A stretch of 64,000 nt of DNA. Origin: Bacteroidota bacterium. Its GTDB lineage: Bacteria > Bacteroidota > Bacteroidia > NORP154. The DNA is taken from assembly GCA_022572355.1 (NCBI GenBank), contig JACZWC010000009.1, forward strand, positions 33,868-97,867, given 5' to 3'. Below are positions 54,527 to 64,000 of this stretch, one piece after another; position 1 is the stretch's first letter, and the number at the start of each line of letters is the position of its first letter. Both the position numbers and the translations under genes were made by a program. The notes under the pieces are model-generated. The model did not search any database. It saw only the letters and a list, made by a program, of their open reading frames with translations, and was not told the origin of the DNA.

Positions 54527-55960
54527 TCAGATCAATTTTCTTACGGCAAATTTTATAAAATTCAAATTACCCTTGGTATACGGCGGATATTTTTGCTTCA
54601 CATCAAAGAAAAATGATTTGGTCATTACACCTTTCTTATGTGAAAAAGTATCGAATCCTATTTTGCCATTGTAAGCCCCAAATCCGCTGTTTCCCACCCC
54701 ACCAAAAGGAAGTTCAATACTTCCGAAGTTCATGATTGTTTCGTTGATACAAACACCCCCCGACGAAGTTTCTGCTAAGACTTTGTCCCTGGTGTCATAG
54801 CTCTTCGCAAACAAGTATAAGGCCAAAGGTTTTTCGCCATTATTGATAATGGCAATAGCCTCATCGATATCTTCATACTCTATAAGAGGCAATACAGGGC
54901 CAAATATTTCTTCTTGCATGACCTTATCCGTTATCTTTACATTATCGATGACCGTAGGTGCAATATATCGCTCCTTAGCATCTGTGTCACCACCAATTAC
55001 TACATCCCCCTCAATCAGGTTTTTGACTCGCTCAAAATGGGTGTCATTGATAATGCGGGCGTAATCATCGGTAGCTTTGGGATCGTCGCCATAAAACCCA
55101 CTAATTGCCTTGCGGAGATTTTCAATCAGCTCTTTCTTAACTGATTTCCTGACCAGCACATAGTCCGGAGCAATACATACTTGTCCGCTATTCAATAGCT
55201 TTCCCCATGCTATTCTTTTTGCCGTCAACTCAATATTAGAGTTATCATCTACAATGCATGGACTCTTACCTCCTAATTCCATGGTCACCGGAGTCAGGTG
55301 TTTTGCTGCAGCCTGATAAATTATTCTGCCGATCTCAGTACCACCTGTAAAGAACAGGTAATCAAATTTATGTTTGAGCAGCTCAGTGGTTTCAGGTATG
55401 CCACCTTGAACAACGATCAGGTATTCAGGGTCAAAGAATTCTTCAACCATATCTGCTATAGCCTGTGCGGTGTGAGGTGCGTGTTCAGATGGTTTCAGGA
55501 CGCAGCAGTTGCCAGCCGTCATGGCAGCAAGCGCCGGGCCAAATACATTCTTGACCGGAAAGTTCCATGGGCCGATAATCAATGCAACGCCAAAAGGCTC
55601 GGAATATATTCTACTCTTGCCCGGCATAAAAAACAAAGAGGTGGGAACTCGTCGTGGCCTTACCCATGAACGAATGTGGCTAAGGTTGTAATCTATCTCT
55701 GCAATCATAACACCAATCTCGGTCGACCATGCTTCCAACTCTGGTTTATGAAGATCGGCCTTGAGAGCCTCCAATAATTTGGGCTCATGAGTTTCGAGTG
55801 CTTCTCTGAGCTTTTTGAGTTGCCTTATTCTAAACCTAACACCTCTGGTTTCGCCTGCATTAAAAAATGCACGCTGATTGTCAATAATTTTGGTAACATC
55901 AGATTTGGGTAAGTTATTGCTCGAAACAGCGGATTTAGTTTCAATTGCTTCTTCTTCCAT
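54527..55960 (-). CDS. Class-3 (fatty) aldehyde dehydrogenase
   Basis: Started at ATG 55960 (MEEEAIETKSAVS; 477 aa); the longer frame adds 38 residues of no family match. Motifs: GPWNFPVKNVFGPALAAMTA, FFTGGTEIGRIIY, TMELGGKSPCIVDD (catalytic-base Glu about 228), and GQVCIAPDYVLV (Cys about 262), with FGGVGNSGFGAYNGK near the end. GQxCIAPDY and the hydrophobic C-terminal helix region (ALDH3A2-like) point to long-chain aldehyde oxidation. It is the first gene of the run with AGMO, S8 protease and lysoplasmalogenase. Confidence 0.88.
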   Translation of the reverse strand: MEEEAIETKSAVSSNNLPKSDVTKIIDNQRAFFNAGETRGVRFRIRQLKKLREALETHEPKLLEALKADLHKPELEAWSTEIGVMIAEIDYNLSHIRSWVRPRRVPTSLFFMPGKSRIYSEPFGVALIIGPWNFPVKNVFGPALAAMTAGNCCVLKPSEHAPHTAQAIADMVEEFFDPEYLIVVQGGIPETTELLKHKFDYLFFTGGTEIGRIIYQAAAKHLTPVTMELGGKSPCIVDDNSNIELTAKRIAWGKLLNSGQVCIAPDYVLVRKSVKKELIENLRKAISGFYGDDPKATDDYARIINDTHFERVKNLIEGDVVIGGDTDAKERYIAPTVIDNVKITDKVMQEEIFGPVLPLIEYEDIDEAIAIINNGEKPLALYLFAKSYDTRDKVLAETSSGGVCINETIMNFGSIELPFGGVGNSGFGAYNGKIGFDTFSHKKGVMTKSFFFDVKQKYPPYTKGNLNFIKFAVRKLI

Positions 55961-56069
55961 AAGTAAGGGTTGTTGATCGTGGATAAAAAGTTGATTGCGG
56001 TGCAAAGGTATTCCAAAGATTGCATTTTCACAGCATCTCATGAAGAAAAATAGTATGCTTACATAATAA

Positions 56070-56188
56070 ATCAACGAATAGCGAATCTATACGAATCAAG
56101 CGAATTACGAATTTTACGAATGGCTTAAATATTATAGCCACACCAGTACGGTGATTCGCACATTCGAAAGTATTCGTTATTCGTTGAT
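56070..56188. repeat. Imperfect inverted repeat of ACGAAT words
   Basis: ATCAACGAATAGCGAATC (56070-56087) and TATTCGTTATTCGTTGAT (56171-56188) match as inverted repeats at 16 of 18 positions. Between them the words ACGAAT or GCGAAT recur on the left half and ATTCG on the right. It fills most of the gap before the ALDH run and resembles the 30127-30206 element in construction but not sequence. Confidence 0.6.
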
Positions 56189-56223
56189 ATAGGAATCAAA
56201 CTCCTCGCTAACCTGCACCAACT

Positions 56224-57528
56224 CTACATAATAAATTCTCTGACAAACCGATTGGCAAACACGTTGTTTGGATCCATTTCTTCGCGAATAGCCTGAAATT
56301 GCCCTAACTCCGGATACAGTTGTCCGATTGCATTCTTGTCAATGGAAAATTCTTTGCCCCAATGAGGCCTGCCATTGTATTTGGCCATGATCTCCTCAAA
56401 ACCATCGAGGTATTCCTTCCATCCCTTATCCCCTGCTTTATACGCACCAAGGTAACAGGTATCTCTCCCATACGCGGGACTCAGGAAACAGTCGTCTGCT
56501 TTTACAAAACGTACCTCCATCAAAAAGTTAACATATAGATTTCGTTCTTTAATCATCTGTCTTATTGCGAGCATGGCCTCTCCTGCATTTTCTGCTGGAA
56601 TCGCGTATTCAGCTTCGTGATGCTTTGGCGGCATAGGTGTATTGAAAACTCTGTAGCTGTAGTCTATTCTGTGTTCTTTCTTGAACTTAAGGATTTTGAT
56701 GAAGCGGTTAATGGGAATCGTTAAAGCCGGAAACCAGAGCCCCAATTGAAGTAGAAAAGTGAATACATATTTTGCCAAGATTTTTTCATCCACCCATCTG
56801 ATGAACACACCTGTATTGAATTGCTTCGAGCTTGTTCTGTTGTAACAATACACTTGTAACTCCTTCACATGCGGGAACCACCACAACTTCATGTGTTCGT
56901 TCTCCCTCAGTAACTCAGGTATTCTCTTTACACCTTCTTCAAATTCTACTGGATACGCATACTCTTCCAGATTAAAAAACTCTTCGCATTGAATGGTGAC
57001 AGATGAGATAATTCCTAGTGCGCCCAAACTAACCAGGGCTGCCCTAAACAGATTCTCATCCTTTTCGCGATCTACAGAGATCAACTCTCCCTTACCATTG
57101 ATTAGCGTCAATGCCAGAATTTGCGTAGAGAGAATACTGTATTTTATCCCGGTTCCGTGGGTGCCTGTGGAGATGGCTCCGGCAATGCTCTGTTCTGATA
57201 TAGATCCGAGGTTCGATAGAGACAATCCATTCTCTTGGAGAATTAGATTCAGCGCCTTAAGTCTTATGCCTGCTTCAACAGTAACTCGTTTTGCCTCCTT
57301 ATCTATGTTGAGAACATTGCAATAATTATCGAGGTTTATCATCCACTGATCCGTGCACGCTACGGATGACCATGAGTGCCCTGCTCCTACTACTCGAATT
57401 TTGGAATTTTCTTTAATCGCCGCGTTGACAATTTCAACAAGCTCTTCTTCTCTTCCGGGCTTTAGGAATTTTTCAGGGTTGCTGGATTCGGTAGCTGCCC
57501 AATTGACAAATCTGTGTGCTGCGCTCAT
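56224..57528 (-). CDS. FAD-linked D-arabinono-1,4-lactone oxidase / L-gulonolactone oxidase-like protein
   Basis: Started at ATG 57528 (MSAAHRFVNWAATESSNPEK; 434 aa), avoiding overlap with the preceding gene. VVGAGHSWSSVACTDQWMIN is the FAD-binding PCMH/VAO region, with SEQSIAGAISTGTHGTG for the pyrophosphate; the C-terminal ALO domain ends with RPHWGKEF. Such enzymes oxidise aldonolactones to ascorbate-like products, though bacterial members act on various sugars or polyols. Whether it acts on a substrate of the neighbouring pathways is unknown. Confidence 0.85.
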   Translation of the reverse strand: MSAAHRFVNWAATESSNPEKFLKPGREEELVEIVNAAIKENSKIRVVGAGHSWSSVACTDQWMINLDNYCNVLNIDKEAKRVTVEAGIRLKALNLILQENGLSLSNLGSISEQSIAGAISTGTHGTGIKYSILSTQILALTLINGKGELISVDREKDENLFRAALVSLGALGIISSVTIQCEEFFNLEEYAYPVEFEEGVKRIPELLRENEHMKLWWFPHVKELQVYCYNRTSSKQFNTGVFIRWVDEKILAKYVFTFLLQLGLWFPALTIPINRFIKILKFKKEHRIDYSYRVFNTPMPPKHHEAEYAIPAENAGEAMLAIRQMIKERNLYVNFLMEVRFVKADDCFLSPAYGRDTCYLGAYKAGDKGWKEYLDGFEEIMAKYNGRPHWGKEFSIDKNAIGQLYPELGQFQAIREEMDPNNVFANRFVREFIM

Positions 57529-57545
57529 TACGAATAGTGCGTGGA

Positions 57546-58415
57546 TTACTCCACAACTATAACCAGGTACTTGGAAGCGCCCCAAAATTCGCCCGGCTCA
57601 GTTATTACCAATTTATCTACTTTGCCATCCTCCTGGACTTCCAGCGTATATGAACCCGAAGGATGATTGGTAATCAGTCTGGCTTTGACACTGTAGAGAT
57701 CAATGGAAGTAGTTTCTGTAATGTCAATCCTCGTGAAATAGCTCTTATTAAAATCCTCTATCAGTTTTTCTGTGCGGCCTATACCTATGAATCCGCCCTC
57801 TTTGGTGATTACCCCCTTTACCTTTAACTCTTTAAATGTACCGAAGCAGTAATAGGCAGTGTTCAATGTGGCCACTTGTCCTTCCATTTCTATTTCCTGA
57901 ATATCATAGGCAATTGATAAACTATCCAATGAAATGTTCAGGTTCACGAGTTTGTCTTTCAATTCACTTATCTCTACATCCTTTGCTTCCAAACTCCTTG
58001 TCATGCTGGCGATTAACTTCTCCAAATTGGCAATTTTCAGCACTGAACTTTTCAAGTCTTTTGAGAGGTGATCCACCTTGCTTTTCATCCAGGCCAACCT
58101 GTTCTTATTGTCCTCCATTAATTTATTGATCATCTGGATATCGTCTATTATCTTTTCGCGTTGATTGAGGTTGTGTTCCTCATCGGAATTTGCGTACATG
58201 GTGACGATGCCCTGTCTTGCTTTTACCTCCTCCAGATTGTCGCCTATATCATTGAGAGATTGAACAATAACAAAAATGATAGAATCTTTCTTGGCAGACT
58301 CTTCCATCAGCTTTTGATTTTGGTCATTGGCCCTAATGATTTCGTTATTCAGTTCTGCCGACTCGCAAGCGCAGAGGCAGGTCATAACTGTTAAGATATA
58401 GGCGTATTTTCTCAT
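57546..58415 (-). CDS. Coiled-coil lipoprotein
   Basis: Started at ATG 58415 (MRKYAYILTVMTCLCAC; lipobox ending at the second Cys), 289 residues; 17 bp separate it from the lactone oxidase start. Residues ~20-190 are strongly coiled-coil (ELKDKLVNLNISLDSL, EKLIASMTRSLEAK); the rest (YCFGTFKELKVKGVITKEGG ... SYTLEVQEDG) is a small beta domain found in similar Bacteroidota lipoproteins. It is likely a periplasmic or outer-membrane structural or adhesin-like protein; the role is not known. Confidence 0.78.
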   Translation of the reverse strand: MRKYAYILTVMTCLCACESAELNNEIIRANDQNQKLMEESAKKDSIIFVIVQSLNDIGDNLEEVKARQGIVTMYANSDEEHNLNQREKIIDDIQMINKLMEDNKNRLAWMKSKVDHLSKDLKSSVLKIANLEKLIASMTRSLEAKDVEISELKDKLVNLNISLDSLSIAYDIQEIEMEGQVATLNTAYYCFGTFKELKVKGVITKEGGFIGIGRTEKLIEDFNKSYFTRIDITETTSIDLYSVKARLITNHPSGSYTLEVQEDGKVDKLVITEPGEFWGASKYLVIVVE

Positions 58416-58482
58416 GGCATGGATATTATAATGTTGAACGAATATCATTAAAATTAATATGAATCCCAAAGGCGAAATATAC

Positions 58483-59157
58483 TCAGTTGCCCCCTGAATT
58501 ACTCGAATAAGTTAGTTCAGCCAATTTTTGCAGTGTTGAAGGCACGATTTGGTGGGATCCCTCATATATCATCAAATCATAATTCATATTTACTTTTTCC
58601 AGAAAAACCAGGTGCTTCTTCAGATCATCTTCAGTGATGAATTCATCCTTTTTACCCAACAGGATTACCGGCTTTAATTTATTGAGTTTTTTAACGTCTT
58701 TAGCAAAGTTCAAATCATCAGGTACTGCACCTGCCCATAAAAAGATCCTTGTGGCAGTAGATTTTCCCATTGTCATCCACCTGCATACGGTAGCTGTACC
58801 CTGTGAAAATCCCAACACGTAGATATTGACATTTTCAATTGCCGGATCCATCAGTACTTCTTCGTACACTTTATCCAAGTAATTCACATAATCTTCAATA
58901 TCATTATCTCTATCCTCTCTGGTCATCCAGGATGCTCCAACCTTTCCCGACATTCCCTCCAAATACAATCTGTGCAATCCCTCAGGTGCTACAATCAGAT
59001 TTTCTCCATTATTCAGAGACTCGAACTGAGTTAGAAAACGTTCAGCCAGTTGGGAGTAACCGTGACACACGAACCACACATTCACAATTTTCGTGGAGGG
59101 TTTACCCAAGACGTAATATCTGGCAGTTTTGGTAATTTGAATGTGATGTGTCTTCAC
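58483..59157 (-). CDS. Alpha/beta hydrolase (phospholipase/carboxylesterase family)
   Basis: A 224-residue cytoplasmic protein with no signal peptide. FVCHGYSQLAERF is the oxyanion-hole region; GFSQG gives the nucleophile S118, KKDEFIT the acid D171, and EGSHQI the base H202: a complete triad. Family members hydrolyse short acyl esters or lysophospholipids. It lies 67 bp from the coiled-coil lipoprotein and 7 bp from the TPR gene, all minus strand, so it may be co-transcribed. Confidence 0.82.
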   Translation of the reverse strand: MKTHHIQITKTARYYVLGKPSTKIVNVWFVCHGYSQLAERFLTQFESLNNGENLIVAPEGLHRLYLEGMSGKVGASWMTREDRDNDIEDYVNYLDKVYEEVLMDPAIENVNIYVLGFSQGTATVCRWMTMGKSTATRIFLWAGAVPDDLNFAKDVKKLNKLKPVILLGKKDEFITEDDLKKHLVFLEKVNMNYDLMIYEGSHQIVPSTLQKLAELTYSSNSGGN

Positions 59158-59164
59158 CAGGTAA

Positions 59165-59590
59165 TCATGGACACTTTAGCAACATAGAAACTGCTCTTTT
59201 ATCTCCCAACTCTTTGGCTTTTCTAAAATATTCACACCCTCTCGTAGTTTTTTCGCTAGAATTCTCCTTACTTCCCTGAATGTAATATATATTTCCGGCC
59301 ATAAAGTGAGCTTCAGCATTTTGAGGATCTAACCTGATCACAAGTTGATAATCGGTAACCGCCTTAGCAAGATCCCCTTGTATTGTATGCGCATTCCCTC
59401 TCAGTATGAGCAATTCTGGATTGTTCGGATTGGCCTCCAATGCCTTTTTTAATATCGCCAATGCTTTAGTGGGGTTATTCTCTTTCATTTCCATCTTTGC
59501 TTGATCGATTAAACCATCGGAGCTTTGAGCGTACGCTGGATTAACAAATAAGATAGATGCCGCAACAACTAAGGGGATAAAATGTTTCAT
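59165..59590 (-). CDS. Small secreted TPR protein
   Basis: A 141-residue protein with signal peptide (MKHFIPLVVAASILFVNPAYAQ) and three TPR units (NPTKALAILKKALEANPNNP, DLAKAVTDYQLVIRLDPQNA, AHFMAGNIYY). It is not related to the 1-7307 family: it has canonical 34-residue repeats and no membrane module. It is likely a periplasmic scaffold. It is divergent from 59704. Confidence 0.78.
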   Translation of the reverse strand: MKHFIPLVVAASILFVNPAYAQSSDGLIDQAKMEMKENNPTKALAILKKALEANPNNPELLILRGNAHTIQGDLAKAVTDYQLVIRLDPQNAEAHFMAGNIYYIQGSKENSSEKTTRGCEYFRKAKELGDKRAVSMLLKCP

Positions 59591-59703
59591 TTTACAGTAG
59601 AATGTTTTAATTTATTTTGTTCTTTTGTCACCTAAACAGTGAATGTTTTACTCGTAGAAGGTAAATTATTCATTACCTAAAGTACTAATTTAATATAAGG
59701 CTC

Positions 59704-60363
59704 ATGCAATTTACCAAAGATTTTGACGCTATCCTGACTGACTTCTTTAAAAAGTATGATGAGAAAAATCTCCGTCAGGTGCCGGAGATCATGAAAAGAT
59801 TCAGGCAAGACAAAAAGGACGTAATGATTCATTTATGTAAGAGGTATAATGTCGATATTAACACCATAGAAGGGGTCATACTCGAATCCGGGTCTGGAAC
59901 TAAACCAGCCAAACCTGCCATTGGTGAATCTGGTGGTACAGAAACTGCAACTACGGAAACTTCAGGGGATTCAACGGGATCTTCTTCTGCTGAAGGTGCC
60001 GGAGGTGGAGAAGGTGGAGAAGGTGGGGATCCGCCAGCTGGTGGAGAAGGCAAAGAAAGCGAGGACGCACCAGCAGGAAAGTCCAAGAAAAAAATGATAA
60101 TGATCATTATCCTTGTCATTGTGATATTGGGACTTGGAGGCGCAGGGTATATGTTCAAGGATAAACTGATGGGAGGTGGCGAACCTGAAGTTACAGAAGA
60201 GGCAGCGGAAGAGACTGACCCAGAGCCAGAACCAGAACCTGAGCCGGAACCAGAGCCAGAACCAGAGCCAGAACCAGAAGTTGTAGATTCTGCAGCGGCG
60301 GATTCCGCAGCAGTTGAAGGAGAAGAAGGTGAAGGTGGAGAAGAAGGAGGAGAAACTGAATAA
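59704..60363 (+). CDS. Hypothetical membrane protein with acidic Glu-Pro repeat tail
   Basis: A 219-residue protein with AAGG upstream of the start. A charged N-terminal helical domain (MQFTKDFDAILTDFFKKYDE, EIMKRFRQDKKDVMIHLCKR) precedes a Gly/Ser/Glu-rich linker, KSKKK, one membrane helix (MIMIIILVIVILGLGGAGYM, about 130-150), then about ten Glu-Pro units (EPEPEPEP) and an acidic tail. The layout suggests a single-pass protein with a rigid periplasmic spacer, as in TonB, but no TonB C-terminal domain follows. The function is unknown. Confidence 0.75.
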   Translation: MQFTKDFDAILTDFFKKYDEKNLRQVPEIMKRFRQDKKDVMIHLCKRYNVDINTIEGVILESGSGTKPAKPAIGESGGTETATTETSGDSTGSSSAEGAGGGEGGEGGDPPAGGEGKESEDAPAGKSKKKMIMIIILVIVILGLGGAGYMFKDKLMGGGEPEVTEEAAEETDPEPEPEPEPEPEPEPEPEPEVVDSAAADSAAVEGEEGEGGEEGGETE

Positions 60364-60385
60364 AAAAATAGAACATTCAATTGAC

Positions 60386-60417
60386 AAAAAGGCTTCGAGC
60401 AAATCGAGGCCTTTTTT
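60386..60417 (+). terminator. Intrinsic terminator after 59704-60363
   Basis: AAAAAGGCTTCGA pairs with TCGAGGCCTTTTT around a 5-nt loop (one T-G mismatch), then more T residues. It lies just after the stop at 60363, separating this gene from the YceI/glp genes. Confidence 0.8.
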
Positions 60418-60482
60418 GTTTCCGCTTGTATCACAACCTGATTAATTACTAATTTTGATCCATTGATCCATTCTCACAACCT

Positions 60483-62601
<2,119 letters not shown>

Positions 62602-62602
<1 letters not shown>

Positions 62603-64000
62603 TGAATCCTCTATCTTCTTTAAACAGACAAGCCTTACTTCAAGACCTTTGTTCCCAGGAATTTGACCTGCTCATCATCGGAGGTGGCATTACAGGTGCA
62701 GGAATCGCGCTGGACGCAACTCTAAGAGGAATAAAAACTGCGTTGGTTGAGATGCAGGATTTCGCTGCAGGAACGAGCAGTAAATCAACCAAGCTCATTC
62801 ACGGAGGCCTTCGATACCTGAAACAGGGAGAAGTTAGATTGGTACGGGAAGTGGGTAAAGAGCGGGCCATCTTATACAGGAACGCACCCCACATGGTTAT
62901 TCCAGAAAGAATGCTGCTACCCCTGGTAAAAGGAGGCAGCTTTGGCAAATATGGCACTTCTATTGGCCTTGCACTATATGATAGGCTGGCATCGGTAAAA
63001 CCGGGAGAAAAAAGGAGAATGCTAAACCGAGAACAGGCCCTTGAATGTGAACCATTGCTCAATAGAGACTTATTGAATGGTGGCTGCGTTTATTCAGAAT
63101 ATAGAACAAATGATGCCAGGCTCACACTGGAAGTAATTAAGACCGCTGTGAATAATGGTGCACGAGCCGCTAATTATTTGAAAGTTGAATCACTGACTTA
63201 TGTTAAAGAAAAGGTGATTGGTCTTAATTGTCGAGATCTCCTTACGGATTCTCTGATCAGTTTAAAGGCCAGGAAAATTGTCAATGCCTCTGGACCCTGG
63301 GTCGATGATCTTCGCAAGAAAGATAATTCCCTGACCAATAGGAGACTTCACCATACAAAAGGCGTTCATATTGTTGTTCCTCGTGAGAGGCTACCGGTTA
63401 AGCAATCGGCCTACTTTGATGTATTTGACAAGAGAATGGTATTCGTAATTCCACGAGGGAAAACAACTTATGTGGGAACTACAGACACAGACTACGACAA
63501 AGACCTGGTGAGTCCGGAGGTCACTAAGCAGGATGTAGAGTACCTGTTAAAAGCTGCAAACACTATGTTCCCAACTGTGGAGCTCACTCAAATTGATATT
63601 ATCTCTAGTTGGGCCGGGATCAGGCCGCTGATTCATCAGGAAGGGAAATCGGCTTCAGAAATATCGAGGAAGGATGAAATCTTTTTGTCCAAATCTGGTC
63701 TAGTTTCCATTGCAGGAGGCAAACTAACCGGATTTAGAAAGATGGCGCAGCGTGTGGTGGATTTGGTAATAAAAGATCTCAACCGGGAATTTGGATTACC
63801 TCTCAAATCCTGTATTACTTCAGAAACTCAAATTTCGGGAGGGGGCACAGGCAATATAAATGATTATACACGCGAACTCTTTCTGAGGATTCAACCACAT
63901 GGATACGAGGAATACGATGCAGAAAGGCTGGTGAGAACTTACGGTGATCAGAGTCAGGAAATAGTAAACAAGCTAATAGAAAAGAATATCACTGATCCGC
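62602..64000 (+). CDS. glpD: Glycerol-3-phosphate dehydrogenase (FAD), partial at right edge
   Basis: It opens at ATG 62602, one base inside the glpK stop, and is still open at the window end (466 codons visible; the full enzyme is about 500-550). DLLIIGGGITGAGIALDATL is the FAD Rossmann motif, followed by SSKSTKLIHGGLRYL, HTKGVHIVVP, YVGTTDTDYD and SWAGIRPLI, all GlpD signatures. It oxidises glycerol-3-phosphate to dihydroxyacetone phosphate and passes electrons to quinone at the inner membrane. With glpK it completes glycerol entry to glycolysis. Confidence 0.93.

Noticed and set aside
59829..60434. 201-residue Ser/Pro-rich minus-strand ORF
   Set aside because: Mirror of the low-complexity Glu-Pro and Gly-Glu region of 59704-60363; it has no independent start signal or domain and runs across the terminator.
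62799..63062. 87-residue minus-strand ORF inside glpD
   Set aside because: Shadow of a highly conserved glpD region; no start signal.

Overview
The window comes from the chromosome of a Bacteroidota bacterium, probably a free-living member of the Cytophagales or Flavobacteriales side of the phylum. Support for this includes six secreted proteins with type IX secretion (T9SS) C-terminal sorting domains (five type A, one type B), SprB-type adhesin repeats, GEVED and FISUMP domains, a DUF3078 outer-membrane barrel, few strong Shine-Dalgarno sites, and a TAnnTTTG promoter hexamer. There are no phage genes, transposases, CRISPR arrays or rRNA. The only RNA gene is a tRNA-Met(CAT).

Region 1 (1-10.7 kb) is all on the minus strand. 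It holds five tandem paralogues that overlap by 4 nt or sit 2 nt apart. Each has an export signal or N-terminal anchor, a periplasmic array of TPR repeats, a charged coiled coil and a strongly conserved three-helix membrane module; the last one runs off the left edge. Upstream of them lie a D-threonine-aldolase-like PLP enzyme, a tiny Cys-rich lipoprotein, a DUF3078 barrel and a T9SS cargo protein. Region 2 (10.7-16.4 kb) has tRNA-Met with its terminator, a START-like protein with an LptF/G permease and a CPBP protease, a nitroreductase, and an M2 (ACE-like) lipoprotein peptidase.

Region 3 (16.4-29 kb) carries exported hydrolases: an M36-like metallopeptidase with SprB repeats, an M43 pappalysin-like protease with three GEVED domains, an M28 peptidase, and an exported LRR-caspase fusion. 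A CPA2-type cation/proton antiporter interrupts them. Region 4 (29-37.1 kb) is mainly amino-acid metabolism: two serine/threonine-dehydratase-like enzymes around an ornithine-cyclodeaminase homologue, and a homocysteine S-methyltransferase next to mscL. It also holds a VWA protein and two divergent unknown exported proteins. Region 5 (37-50.5 kb) is surface proteins: a PKD lipoprotein, a FISUMP protein with 108-bp tandem repeats, a T9SS protein, two class-C beta-lactamase-fold proteins (one lacking its catalytic Ser/Lys), and a 2242-aa SprB-repeat adhesin.

Region 6 (50.6-64 kb) opens with a tight minus-strand run: class-3 (fatty) aldehyde dehydrogenase, an enzyme closely resembling alkylglycerol monooxygenase (AGMO), an S8 protease, and a YhhN lysoplasmalogenase. 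Both lysoplasmalogenase and AGMO release long-chain aldehydes, which class-3 ALDHs oxidise. AGMO also frees glycerol, which glpK and glpD (61.1-64 kb) would use. I read this as a possible ether-lipid/plasmalogen degradation pathway, the most attractive functional hypothesis here. Between these blocks lie an FAD-linked lactone oxidase, a coiled-coil lipoprotein, a serine esterase, a TPR protein, an Asp/Glu/Pro-rich membrane protein and a YceI protein.

Cutting across the window are short GC-rich palindromes, often nested and several inserted in frame inside genes. There is also a 66-bp fossil of the TPR-family membrane module between mscL and the methyltransferase, and a five-copy direct repeat at 21-22 bp pitch upstream of the M43 protease.
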